Assembly: GCA_964594635.1 (NCBI GenBank)
Contig: CAZQMV010000010.1
Location: 18,166-82,165 of the forward strand
Source of the DNA: Berkiella sp964594635
Lineage (GTDB): Bacteria > Pseudomonadota > Gammaproteobacteria > Berkiellales > Berkiellaceae
Direction of reading: 5' to 3'
Length of the DNA: 64,000 nucleotides
Every line of letters begins with the position of its first letter. Positions within the stretch are counted from its first letter, which is position 1. The notes under the pieces are model-generated. The model did not search any database and had not been told where the DNA came from. It saw nothing but the letters and a program-made list of their open reading frames with translations. Shown one piece after another: positions 36,064 to 45,058 of this stretch. Made by a program: the position numbers and the translations under genes.

Positions 36064-37145
36064 TAGCGTAATTTTAGGGTTGATAAGCCAATTAATACTA
36101 AGACCACAGTCATGATCCAAAAACGCACAATCACTTTTGGCTCAGGCCAGCCCTTTAACTCAAAATGGTGGTGAATCGGTGCCATACGGAAAATGCGCTG
36201 CCCCGTTAATTTAAAGGAAGCCACCTGTAAAATCACCGATACGGTTTCCATCACAAAAACCCCACCCATGATAAACAGCACCACTTCTTGGCGTACCACA
36301 ACGGCTATCATGCCAAGCGCTGCACCCAACGCCAAGGAACCCACATCACCCATAAAGACTTGTGCGGGGTACGCATTAAACCATAAAAAGCCAAGACCTG
36401 CCCCCATTAAAGCAGCACAAAAAACACTTAGCTCACCTACCCCTTGTACATGCGGGATAGCCAAATAGTGAGCAAAATCAGCATGGCCTGCAAGATAAGC
36501 AAAAATACCCAATGCTCCACCGACTAACACGGTAGGCAAAATGGCTAAGCCATCTAAACCATCGGTTAAATTAACCGCGTTGCTCGCACCCACAATCACA
36601 AAATAGGAAAAAATAATGTAGAAAAAACCCAGTGGAATTAACGCGTTCTTAAAGAAAGGTAAAGCCAATTGTGTTTCTGCGGGCGTGAGCGCTGTCATAT
36701 AAAGATAGGTCACTGCTGCTAAACCAATTAACGATTGATAAAAATATTTCCAACGTCCTGGTAATCCTTTAGTATTTTTTCGAATCACTTTGCGATAATC
36801 GTCGACCCAGCCCACCACACCAAAGCCTAAGGTTACCAATAACACTACCCAGAAATAACGATTGCTTAAATCACCCCATAAAAGACAAGACACGGTAATC
36901 GCAATTAAGATCAAAGCCCCACCCATCGTTGGCGTGCCTGCTTTACTATAGTGTGATTGCGGACCGTCGGTACGTACTTGTTGACCCATTTGGTGCTCAC
37001 GTAACCAAGCAATCATATGAGGACCAAACCAAAGTGAAAACACTAAGGCAGTCAGTGCCGCTAAAATCGTGCGCAATGTCAGGTAATCAAAAACATGAAA
37101 CACGCGGCAATATTGTGATAAGAAATGTGCGAGCCAAAGTAACAT
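36063..37145 (-). CDS. mraY: Lipid I synthase MraY
   Basis: MraY is the phospho-MurNAc-pentapeptide transferase of the inner membrane, linking the precursor to undecaprenyl phosphate. It has 360 residues with ten transmembrane segments. The aspartate-rich motif VGWVDDYRKVIRKNTKGL is present, as are NAVNLTDGLDGLA, FNAYPAQVFMGDVGSLALGA and the C-terminal MAPIHHHFELKGW. The early substrate loop contains YSKAGTPTMGGALIL. All catalytic motifs are intact and the length equals that of E. coli MraY. murF ends 2 bp upstream, and murD overlaps the stop. Confidence 0.98.
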   Translation of the reverse strand: MLLWLAHFLSQYCRVFHVFDYLTLRTILAALTALVFSLWFGPHMIAWLREHQMGQQVRTDGPQSHYSKAGTPTMGGALILIAITVSCLLWGDLSNRYFWVVLLVTLGFGVVGWVDDYRKVIRKNTKGLPGRWKYFYQSLIGLAAVTYLYMTALTPAETQLALPFFKNALIPLGFFYIIFSYFVIVGASNAVNLTDGLDGLAILPTVLVGGALGIFAYLAGHADFAHYLAIPHVQGVGELSVFCAALMGAGLGFLWFNAYPAQVFMGDVGSLALGAALGMIAVVVRQEVVLFIMGGVFVMETVSVILQVASFKLTGQRIFRMAPIHHHFELKGWPEPKVIVRFWIMTVVLVLIGLSTLKLR

Positions 37146-37147
37146 CG

Positions 37148-38500
37148 TTAATCCTCGTGGTGTGCCAAAGCATGGGTGACAACTTCCATTCCTGAACTGC
37201 GCGATCCTTTTATTAAAACAACCGTCTGATCTGTTAATTGTCTTTTTAAATCGTCCACTAAAAGTGTTTTATCAGAGTAACTTTTACCACCCTGACCAAA
37301 AGCCTTGACAGCAAATTGACTTAAGCTGCCAACCGCAAACAACGACTCGACACCTTGTTGTTTGGCACGTTGACCAATTTGTTCGTGATAAAGCGCAGCA
37401 TCTTCTCCTAGCTCAGCCATGTCTCCCATGACAAAGAACTTTTTACCCTGACACCCTGCCAACACATCAAGTGCTGCGTTCATAGAACCAGGATTGGCAT
37501 TGTAACTATCATCAATAAGCCAGGCGCCATTCATGCCCTTCATACGACGTAAGCGCCCAGGCACGCCTTGAAAAGCGGCGAGTCCTTTGACAATGTTAGG
37601 GAGAGAAATACCCATCGCAGTACCGGCAGCCGCCGCTGCAAGAGCATTCATAATGGTATGCTTACCCGGGATCTCAATGGTGACGTGCTGTTGCTTATCA
37701 CGCACACACAAATCAAATTCCACCGCAAACGGTGACATCACGATATTGCGCGCAAATATATCCGCTGGATGCTCTAAACCATAAGTGAGCGTGTTTCTTT
37801 CTTTAATGATTGTTCGCCAATACTCACAAAAGGGCTCATCGACATTTAAAACAGCAATGCCGTCTTTAGGGAGAATGTCATAAATCTCACCCTTGGCTTT
37901 GGCAACGCCTTCTAATGAACCAAACCCTAATAAGTGTGCGGGCATTACATTGGTGATCAGCGTGACCTTTGGCTTGGCGATGTGACCCAAATACTGAATT
38001 TCACCCATAGCGCTGGCACCCATTTCAATCACGCCATACTGATAGCTTTCATCAAGACGTAACAGCGTTAAGGGCAAACCAATATGATTATTAAAGTTGC
38101 CTTTGGTGGCTAAGGTTTTACCTTGCTGCTCACAAATCGATTCTATCATGCCTTTCACCGTGGTTTTGCCACAGCTTCCGGTAATGCCAACGGTAGCCAA
38201 AGAAAAACGTGCACGCCAAAACGCACCAACATCACCCAACGCTTGCGTTGTGTCTTTGACACTTAAAAAAGTGCAGTTTTTTTCTAAAGCGGTTTGGGGA
38301 GCTCTGGCCGCAATGACGGCTTTAGCCCCTTTTTGTAATGCGCCTTCGATGTACTCATGACCATCAAAATTTTCACCCTTGAGTGCAATAAATAATTCAC
38401 CGCCTACTATCTTACGGCTATCAATCGCGATCAAAGGCAAATCGATATCTGGCCCATAAAGGGTCGCAGAGATTGCCTTGGCGATGACGGATAACTTCAT
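37148..38500 (-). CDS. murF: UDP-MurNAc-tripeptide--D-Ala-D-Ala ligase MurF
   Basis: MurF attaches the D-Ala-D-Ala made by Ddl, completing the UDP-MurNAc-pentapeptide. It has 450 residues. Motifs are SRKIVGGELFIALKGENFDG, the P-loop VGITGSCGKTTVKGMIES, GNFNNHIGLPLTLL, EMGASAMGEI and DDSYNANPGSM. The last two are specific for MurF. The start overlaps the murE stop by ATGA (38497-38500). Confidence 0.98.
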   Translation of the reverse strand: MKLSVIAKAISATLYGPDIDLPLIAIDSRKIVGGELFIALKGENFDGHEYIEGALQKGAKAVIAARAPQTALEKNCTFLSVKDTTQALGDVGAFWRARFSLATVGITGSCGKTTVKGMIESICEQQGKTLATKGNFNNHIGLPLTLLRLDESYQYGVIEMGASAMGEIQYLGHIAKPKVTLITNVMPAHLLGFGSLEGVAKAKGEIYDILPKDGIAVLNVDEPFCEYWRTIIKERNTLTYGLEHPADIFARNIVMSPFAVEFDLCVRDKQQHVTIEIPGKHTIMNALAAAAAGTAMGISLPNIVKGLAAFQGVPGRLRRMKGMNGAWLIDDSYNANPGSMNAALDVLAGCQGKKFFVMGDMAELGEDAALYHEQIGQRAKQQGVESLFAVGSLSQFAVKAFGQGGKSYSDKTLLVDDLKRQLTDQTVVLIKGSRSSGMEVVTHALAHHED

Positions 38501-40002
38501 GTGATCTCTTCTCCTAAAAATCCAGCGGCAACTCCTACATCGCTAAAGGGGAGTAATTCTTTACCTATCATTTGATAATTCTCGTGCCCTTTTCCGGCAA
38601 TCAAAATGGTATCCACTGGCAAGGCATGCTTGATGGCATATTCAATAGCCGTTTTACGATCCATTTCTTTGATGGTTTTTTCCGTTTGTTCAACGGTCAT
38701 CCCCCGCCAAATCTCATCGATAATGGCACTTGGCTCTTCTGTTCTGGGGTTATCACTTGTGATCACCACGCGATCAGCATAAAGCCCTGCGATGTGACCC
38801 ATTTTTGCGCGTTTATCTTTATCTCTATCGCCACCACAACCAAATACGCACCATAAACGACGCTCGCAATGAACGCGTGCGGCTTTCAGGGCTTTTTCTA
38901 AAGCGTCTGGGGTGTGCGCATAATCAATAATAATTTGTGGGTTGCGAATGCCACCAATGCGTTGCATACGACCTGGTGCACTCATGGCAAAGGTGAGCGC
39001 CTGTAAGGATTCTTCTAATGAAAAACCTTGTAAGCAAAGCTCGCCTAATACCCCTAATAAATTGCTCACATTAAATTCGCCGAGTAATGGCGAACGTAAT
39101 ATGCCTTCACCCCAAGCGGTGTCGAGTTTCGCAATCACGCCTTTATGATTTAACGTTAACGAGGTAACACAAATCGGCAAGGTATTTTTGAATGCAATGC
39201 TTTGGTTCATCAAAGGCTGTAAGGTATAACTTGCGACCGGTATTTTTTTGCTAATGGCACGTAACATTTTTTCAGCATGAGGCGAATCGGCATTGATGAC
39301 GGCACGCTCAAGACTTGGGAATTGAAATAATTTTTGTTTTGCTCTGCCATACGCTTCCATCGTGCCATGATAATCAAGATGATCTTGCGTTAAATTGGTA
39401 AACAGCGCACTTTTGATCTCAAGCGCATTCACACGGTTTTGCATTAATCCATGCGAAGATACTTCCATGGCAACCGCTTTGGCACCCTCGTTTTTGAGTT
39501 GATAAATATATTTTTGTAAGGATACCGCATCGGGGGTGGTTAATTGGCAATCGGTCAACGCAGGAATAAAGCCATAGCCTATTGTGCCAAGGACCGCACA
39601 GGGTTTTCGCAAACGCGTTAATGCTTGCGCTAACACATAGGTTGAAGTCGTTTTACCATTGGTGCCCGTCACACCAATCACATCAATCTCTTTACTGGGA
39701 TCGCCATAAAAGCGCTTGGCGAGTTTGCCAAGGAGATTGTCTAAGTTCATCACGGGAATAATCGGAACAGGCTGTGAAGTGGTGGGTAAAAAAGCCTGTA
39801 GGTTTTCTGCTTCGCACACAATGGCGCTGGCACCACGTGAAATAGCGTCTGACAAATAGTGACGGCCATCAAAGTGCTGGCCTTTGATAGCAATAAATAA
39901 ATCACCGGCTTGTAAATGCTGAGTATTGAGCGTTAATCCTGAAATCGATATCTCATCGTTTTCACATTTCACCCAACCTTTCAGCAATTCTGTTAATTTC
40001 AT
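38497..40002 (-). CDS. murE: UDP-MurNAc-dipeptide--meso-DAP ligase MurE
   Basis: MurE adds the third residue of the stem peptide. It has 501 residues. The ATP loop is IGVTGTNGKTTSTYVLAQAL, and MEVSSHGLMQNRV and NLTQDHLDYHGTMEAYG are conserved. The amino-acid specificity loop reads SDNPRTEEP, and the DNPR sequence marks meso-diaminopimelate enzymes rather than L-lysine ones. This fits a Gram-negative wall. It ends in an ATGA overlap with murF and starts 17 bp after ftsI. Confidence 0.98.
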   Translation of the reverse strand: MKLTELLKGWVKCENDEISISGLTLNTQHLQAGDLFIAIKGQHFDGRHYLSDAISRGASAIVCEAENLQAFLPTTSQPVPIIPVMNLDNLLGKLAKRFYGDPSKEIDVIGVTGTNGKTTSTYVLAQALTRLRKPCAVLGTIGYGFIPALTDCQLTTPDAVSLQKYIYQLKNEGAKAVAMEVSSHGLMQNRVNALEIKSALFTNLTQDHLDYHGTMEAYGRAKQKLFQFPSLERAVINADSPHAEKMLRAISKKIPVASYTLQPLMNQSIAFKNTLPICVTSLTLNHKGVIAKLDTAWGEGILRSPLLGEFNVSNLLGVLGELCLQGFSLEESLQALTFAMSAPGRMQRIGGIRNPQIIIDYAHTPDALEKALKAARVHCERRLWCVFGCGGDRDKDKRAKMGHIAGLYADRVVITSDNPRTEEPSAIIDEIWRGMTVEQTEKTIKEMDRKTAIEYAIKHALPVDTILIAGKGHENYQMIGKELLPFSDVGVAAGFLGEEIT

Positions 40003-40019
40003 TTTGTTTTGCCATAAGA

Positions 40020-41699
40020 TTAACTTTGCGTATAACCATGAGGTGGGATCTGTAACATACGCAACGCACCAAACATCACATTTGCAAAGACAGGTGCTGC
40101 AACCTGCCCACCGTAATATCGTCCAGACCTCGGATCGTCCACCATCACAACAATAACCACCCTGGGATCTTCAGCGGGAGCAAATCCTGCAAATACTGCT
40201 ACGTGATTGTCATCAGAGTAACCCCGCTGGCTAACTTTTCTTACTGTTCCTGTTTTGCCAGCAACGTTATAACCTGGAACCTGCGCACGAAATCCCGTCC
40301 CTTCGGTAATGGACAATTGTAACATTTTATTCACAGCTTCTGCGACCTGGGGTTCAAAAACGGGCTCGGAGCTAACAATGCTGGGATCCGTTTTCAAAAA
40401 GGAAATAGGATGCTTTTTCCCCCCATCTGCTAAAACCGCATATGCTTGTGCTAATTGTAAAGGGGTTACAGACATACCATAGCCAAAAGACACTGTGGCT
40501 AACACAAAGGGATTGTTCGTGACTTTATTCGATAAGTAGCCAGCGCTTTCACCTGGGAAACCACTGGCAGTACGTTCCCCAAAGCCCACTTTACGCAAGG
40601 TTTCATAAAGACTTTCAGGGGGTAATTCCAAGGTCAGCTTGGCAATCCCCACGTTGCTGGATTTTTGGATCACATGACTTAAATCCAACACGCCATAATT
40701 TTTCCCATCACGAACCACTTTACCAGAGACTTTCATCCAACCTGGGTTGGTGTCCACTTCGGTATCCGAATCATATTTACCACTGGCAAGGATATTGGCC
40801 ACGCTAAAACTTTTCAGTACCGAGCCTGGCTCGAACTGATCGGTCACTGCACGGTTACGAAAGCGATGATCGACCGTTTGATAATGAACATTCGGGTTAA
40901 ATGATGGCTGGTTGGCCATAGCTAATACTTCGCCTGTTTTGACATCGAGCACTACTACTGAGCCACCTACAGCATCGTGCTTTTTAACGGCAGCGAGTAA
41001 TTCGCGATAAGCCAGATACTGGATCCGACTATCAATGCTTAAGGCAATATCTTGGCCACTCACTGCTTGTTTTTTGCCATGAAGCCCTTCCACTTTACGA
41101 CCTACACCGTCTTTTAAGACGCGGTAATGGCCACTCTCTCCGGCTAAGCGTCCTTGTAAACCTAACTCCAAACCTTGAGCGCCACGATGATCGACATCGG
41201 TTGTACCAATGATATGCGCTGCTACTTCACCACTGGGGTAAAAGCGTTGATATTCGGTTTGTAAATGCACGCCAGGAATATTCAGGGCTTCGATTTTTTT
41301 ACCCAACATCGGCGAAATATGGCGTTTGAGATAAATAAACTGTTTGTCTTTCTTTTGGACAATTTTTTGCGCAATATGGGCTGGGTTCATCCCTAAAATA
41401 TGAGCAAGCTTGATCCAATCAGGATGATCCATATCCGTACTCGTTGGCGCTACCCAAACGGACTTCACCGGCGTGCTAATCGCCATCGGCTCACCATTTC
41501 GATCGGTGATGAGACCACGTTTGGCCACCATCGGTACTGTCCGAATCGTACGGGCATCGCCCTGACTTTGCAGATAATGGTTGTCAACGATTTGCAACAT
41601 GGCTAAACGCCAAGTCAGCGCTGCAATCCCTGCAACCCCGAGCAGCATTAAAGCCCCTTGACGCAAACGGTATTCGCGTTCGTAAGTTATCGGTCTCAT
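40020..41699 (-). CDS. ftsI: Septal transpeptidase FtsI (PBP3)
   Basis: FtsI is the class B penicillin-binding protein that cross-links septal peptidoglycan with FtsW. It has 559 residues. A short cytoplasmic tail and one transmembrane helix (~15-33) are followed by the pedestal domain (RGLITDRNGEPMAIS) and the transpeptidase domain. The active-site motifs are SVLK in FEPGSVLKSF, SSN in IQKSSNVGIAKL and KTG in VAGKTGTVRKVS. The length is close to that of E. coli PBP3. It overlaps the ftsL stop by ATGA. Confidence 0.98.
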   Translation of the reverse strand: MRPITYEREYRLRQGALMLLGVAGIAALTWRLAMLQIVDNHYLQSQGDARTIRTVPMVAKRGLITDRNGEPMAISTPVKSVWVAPTSTDMDHPDWIKLAHILGMNPAHIAQKIVQKKDKQFIYLKRHISPMLGKKIEALNIPGVHLQTEYQRFYPSGEVAAHIIGTTDVDHRGAQGLELGLQGRLAGESGHYRVLKDGVGRKVEGLHGKKQAVSGQDIALSIDSRIQYLAYRELLAAVKKHDAVGGSVVVLDVKTGEVLAMANQPSFNPNVHYQTVDHRFRNRAVTDQFEPGSVLKSFSVANILASGKYDSDTEVDTNPGWMKVSGKVVRDGKNYGVLDLSHVIQKSSNVGIAKLTLELPPESLYETLRKVGFGERTASGFPGESAGYLSNKVTNNPFVLATVSFGYGMSVTPLQLAQAYAVLADGGKKHPISFLKTDPSIVSSEPVFEPQVAEAVNKMLQLSITEGTGFRAQVPGYNVAGKTGTVRKVSQRGYSDDNHVAVFAGFAPAEDPRVVIVVMVDDPRSGRYYGGQVAAPVFANVMFGALRMLQIPPHGYTQS

Positions 41700-42001
41700 T
41701 CCTTGATCACCACAACTTCTCTGGGCTCGGGCAAATGCATTTGCAGGCGTTCCCTTGCCACATGTTCAACTCGAGCGTCTGCCGCCCATGTCCCTTGTTC
41801 TAGCAGAAGTTGACTCCATTCAACTTGTAAAGACTCAATATCCTGCTGGAGATTCTGTAACTTCGTAAACAATTGACGACTTTGGTGTTTGTAATACACA
41901 ACACCAATCGCCGATGCGAATACGAGGCCACTTAACAACGCAACTGCCAGTAGTTTTACCCACTCGACACGACTTTTGTTCATGAGCTGCTTTCCCTGCA
42001 T
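41696..42001 (-). CDS. ftsL: Cell division protein FtsL
   Basis: FtsL is a small bitopic divisome protein that pairs with FtsB through a periplasmic coiled coil and activates FtsWI. It has 101 residues: a short tail, one transmembrane helix (LLAVALLSGLVFASAIGVVY), a leucine-zipper-like coil (LFTKLQNLQQDIESLQVEWS) and a conserved end, ERLQMHLPEPREVVVI. The ATG at 42001 shares one base with the rsmH stop (TAATG); another ATG at 41983 is possible. Assignment rests on position and architecture, since FtsL sequences diverge. Confidence 0.93.
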   Translation of the reverse strand: MQGKQLMNKSRVEWVKLLAVALLSGLVFASAIGVVYYKHQSRQLFTKLQNLQQDIESLQVEWSQLLLEQGTWAADARVEHVARERLQMHLPEPREVVVIKE

Positions 42002-42936
42002 TAACTCATTAAGGCTTTTTCAGCTACCCGTAACGTTGCACTGCGCGCACGTTGGTTTCGTTCTAATTCCTCATCTTGGGGTCGCTGTCTTTTAACAACC
42101 CACTTAAAAGGCGCTTTTAAATCTTTTTCTGGAATAGCGACGCCCTTCGGTAACTGAACTTTGGATATTTTACGAAAAAACTGCTTAATTTTTCGATCTT
42201 CTAGAGAATGAAAACTAATAACCACTAAACGGCCTTTGTGAGCCAATAAATCATGACAATTATTTAAGGCAACATCGATTGCCGTTAATTCTTGATTAAT
42301 AAAAATTCGAATCGCTTGAAAGGTTTTGGTGGCTGGATGCTTTTGGTTTTTCTTCACATAAACACATTCAGACACTAAATTGGCTAATTGCTTGGTTGTT
42401 TCAATTGGCGTTTCTACACGAGTGGTGCAAATTTTATGCGCAATTTTTTTAGCGAAAGATTCTTCGCCATATTCATATAATACTTTAACGATCTCGGAGG
42501 CTTCTGCATGCTTCAACCACTGGGCAGCACTGATGCCACTCGTGGGATCCATACGCATGTCTAATGGGCCCTCGCGCATAAAACTAAAACCGCGCTCTGC
42601 GACATCAATTTGTGGTGAGGAAATCCCTAAGTCCAAAAGGATCCCATCAATTTTACCCAGAAAATGATTGTTTTTGGCAATACGATACAATTCGCTAAAA
42701 CAGGCCTGATAGCATTCAAAACGCTCATCATGGCCAAGTAAGGCTTTTGCATGCTTAATGGCTTCAGGATCTTTATCCAAAACGATTAAGCGACCCTGAG
42801 GTCCGAGTTTTTCGAGAATCACTGCCGAATGACCACCACGGCCAAAGGTGCCGTCCACATAGATGCCATCGGGTTTAACCCTTAAGGCTTCAATGACTTC
42901 GTCTAGCATGACGGGAAGGTGTGAGGTTTGCGTCAT
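42001..42936 (-). CDS. rsmH: 16S rRNA m4C1402 methyltransferase RsmH (MraW)
   Basis: RsmH N4-methylates C1402 of 16S rRNA using S-adenosylmethionine, tuning the ribosomal P site. It has 311 residues. The N-terminus HLPVMLDEVIEAL leads to the SAM loop YVDGTFGRGGHSAVIL. DGILLDLGISSPQID, GPLDMRMD and VVISFHSLEDRKIKQFFR are signature motifs. It overlaps the mraZ stop by ATGA and ftsL by one base. Its partner for the 2'-O methyl at the same nucleotide, RsmI, is encoded at 45 kb in this window. Confidence 0.98.
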   Translation of the reverse strand: MTQTSHLPVMLDEVIEALRVKPDGIYVDGTFGRGGHSAVILEKLGPQGRLIVLDKDPEAIKHAKALLGHDERFECYQACFSELYRIAKNNHFLGKIDGILLDLGISSPQIDVAERGFSFMREGPLDMRMDPTSGISAAQWLKHAEASEIVKVLYEYGEESFAKKIAHKICTTRVETPIETTKQLANLVSECVYVKKNQKHPATKTFQAIRIFINQELTAIDVALNNCHDLLAHKGRLVVISFHSLEDRKIKQFFRKISKVQLPKGVAIPEKDLKAPFKWVVKRQRPQDEELERNQRARSATLRVAEKALMS

Positions 42937-43388
42937 AATGAGATTGCTAACAGACTATTTGGCATAGCTTGCAAATCGTCCGCTCCTTGTATCCAGCGGT
43001 CACGCGAAACATTCCATTCGTTCGCGTCCCATAATTCAAACTTACGACCTTGCCCAATCAAAACGACCTCTTTTTGCAATCTAGCGTAGCTGCGAAGTGG
43101 AGGTGGGATCAGTAATCGGCCATGACTATCAATTTGTGATTCGGTAGCATGTCCAATCAATAAACGCTGAACACGGCGTGCAGCTTTGTCAAAACTGGGT
43201 AATGCTTCAATTTGTTTTTCGATTTGTTCCCAAGCGTGTAAGGGATAAATCAGGAGGCAACATTCTTCGGTATCGATGGTAGTGATGCATTGGCCTTGGG
43301 ATTCTGTTTGGAGCAGATCACGGTGCCGAGACGGAATGGCAATCCGACCCTTATCATCCAGTGATAGTTCACTAACTCCTCTAAGCAT
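42933..43388 (-). CDS. mraZ: Transcriptional regulator MraZ
   Basis: MraZ is a ring-forming AbrB-like DNA-binding protein that represses its own dcw promoter. It has 151 residues with two SpoVT/AbrB-like halves, each with the DxxxR signature: LSLDDKGRIAIPSRHRD (N-terminal) and IDSHGRLLIPPPLRSYA (C-terminal). It is the first gene of the dcw cluster. A sigma-70 promoter and three spaced TGGRN boxes lie directly upstream, so autoregulation is supported by sequence. The upstream GGAG is 11 bases from the ATG, a rather long spacing. Confidence 0.97.
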   Translation of the reverse strand: MLRGVSELSLDDKGRIAIPSRHRDLLQTESQGQCITTIDTEECCLLIYPLHAWEQIEKQIEALPSFDKAARRVQRLLIGHATESQIDSHGRLLIPPPLRSYARLQKEVVLIGQGRKFELWDANEWNVSRDRWIQGADDLQAMPNSLLAISL

Positions 43389-43409
43389 GACGGCATGAAC
43401 TCCAAGCTA

Positions 43410-43434
43410 GCCCACTTTTACCCACATTGATCCA
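43410..43434 (-). promoter_or_regulatory. MraZ operator (three TGGRN boxes, 10-bp period)
   Basis: Read on the minus strand the boxes are TGGAT (43430-43434), TGGGT (43420-43424) and TGGGC (43410-43414), each separated by exactly five bases. This matches the known MraZ target of TGGGN repeats with 5-nt spacers. The boxes lie just downstream of the -10 element and 22 bp before the mraZ start, so MraZ binding would block its own transcription. Confidence 0.85.
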
Positions 43435-43443
43435 CTTAACCAC

Positions 43444-43473
43444 AATATAGGTGTGCCACGCAACAACTGTCAA
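43444..43473 (-). promoter_or_regulatory. Sigma-70 promoter of the dcw cluster
   Basis: Minus-strand TTGACA (43468-43473, perfect consensus) and TATATT (43444-43449) are separated by 18 bp. The predicted start is near 43437, immediately before the MraZ boxes. I see no other comparably strong promoter before mraZ. Confidence 0.8.
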
Positions 43474-43687
43474 GGAAAGTCTACACACTAACATGTTCCC
43501 GAAGGGTGATAGTTACAAATCTAACGAATACAGATTTAAGGCAGTCATTTTGCCCATGAAGCGAAATTTTAGCTAGCTTTTTTGTTAGCGTGTTGAATAG
43601 GTGTAGATGCAATTTACTCAGCTACCAATGACTCCTCTCTTATTTTGTTGCAAGATACTTGCTATTTCAGGAAGTTACTTACACAAA

Positions 43688-43933
43688 ATGAAAATGATTG
43701 ATCAGCTTATCCATCATGGAATGACAAATAAGCTATTCACCAATGAGGATTTAAAGCGCCTCCTAATGGGAACACCTGCGAGTCGTTATGCATTAATTAA
43801 CAAGGCTCTCAAAAAAGGGGAAATCGTACAATTAAGACGTGGTATTTATGTCATGGGCCGAAAATATGCCCACGACCCCTTTAGCCAATTTAACATCGCT
43901 AGCCAAATGATCCCTCATAAGTTACGTTATTGA
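43688..43933 (+). pseudogene. Truncated AbiEi-like antitoxin N-terminus
   Basis: From the ATG at 43688 the product (MKMIDQLIHHGMTNKLFTNE) matches the winged-helix N-terminal region of AbiEi-family antitoxins, including LMGTPASRYALINKALKKGE followed by IVQLRRGIYVM. AbiEi proteins are usually about 180-290 residues; this one stops after 81 codons at 43931. The frame is open back to 43607, but that part is not family-like. The rest of the antitoxin is missing, and the following DNA is a fragment of the partner toxin in another frame. It is probably the remains of a type IV AbiE toxin-antitoxin pair with an internal deletion. Confidence 0.65.
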
Positions 43934-44531
43934 AGGCATCGAAGCTATTTGTGAAGAATACGGAATAATCACAAAAATTACTGATAAAAGTAAAACAAAA
44001 TCTTCTACTCAGCGTCTTTTTATCAAAAATGACTCTATTGGGAAAATCATAGACTTAGGATTTAAGCACAACTCCTATGCTAACTTTTTAATTAAACTTG
44101 AAATTGATGTTAATCCCCCACTTGGCTCAAATCAAGAAACTAAATATTTAGATTTTCCATTACTGCATGCGATTGAAGCCCAAGATTTAGCCAGCAATTT
44201 TGCAGGTAAATGTCATGCCTTATTATGTAGAAAATATACCAAAGGCCGGGACTGGTATGATTTTTTATGGTATGTCGCTAAGAACATATCGCCTAATTTA
44301 CATTTTCTACAAAATGCCATTAACCAAACAGGACCTTGGGAAGGACAAAGGATTAAAGTTACCCCACACTAGTTTATCGAAAAATTGAAAGAAAAAATCC
44401 AAAACATTCAATGGAATGATGCAGCCAATGATGTTGAACGATTTTTGAATGAGCAAGATAGAAAACAGTTATCTTTATGGAGCAATCAGCTGTTTTTAGA
44501 TAGAGCTGATAAATTAGAGACGCGATTATAA
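43911..44531 (+). pseudogene. AbiEii-like nucleotidyltransferase toxin remnant
   Basis: The frame starting at 43911 has no start codon in context and encodes the C-terminal part of an AbiEii/AbiGii-type toxin: GIEAICEEYGIITKITDKSK, then TQRLFIKNDSIGK, LEIDVNPPLGS, HAIEAQDLASNFAGKCHALL and the characteristic KGRDWYDFLWYV. It is broken by an in-frame TAG after VTPH, at about 44371, and then continues (FIEKLKEKIQ to KLETRL) to a TAA at 44529-44531. The N-terminal catalytic nucleotidyltransferase motif is missing. Deletion plus nonsense mutation make this a dead gene. It lies between mraZ and rnpB, a place where conserved neighbours are otherwise adjacent, which suggests an old insertion. Confidence 0.7.
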
Positions 44532-44545
44532 TTAATCAAATAAAA

Positions 44546-45021
<476 letters not shown>

Positions 45022-45028
45022 AGCGGCA

Positions 45029-45057
45029 AGGATAGGGATTCGCCCCTCAATTAGCAA
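45029..45057 (-). promoter_or_regulatory. Probable rnpB promoter
   Basis: Minus-strand TTGCTA (45052-45057) and TATCCT (45029-45034) are separated by 17 bp, and the predicted start coincides with the 5' end of P1 of rnpB. The site overlaps the short gap between the rsmI stop and rnpB. Confidence 0.6.
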
Positions 45058-45058
45058 G

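Noticed and set aside
43607..43933. Full-length AbiEi-type antitoxin gene
   Set aside because: It is far shorter than the family, lacks the C-terminal part, and is followed by a broken toxin fragment in another frame.
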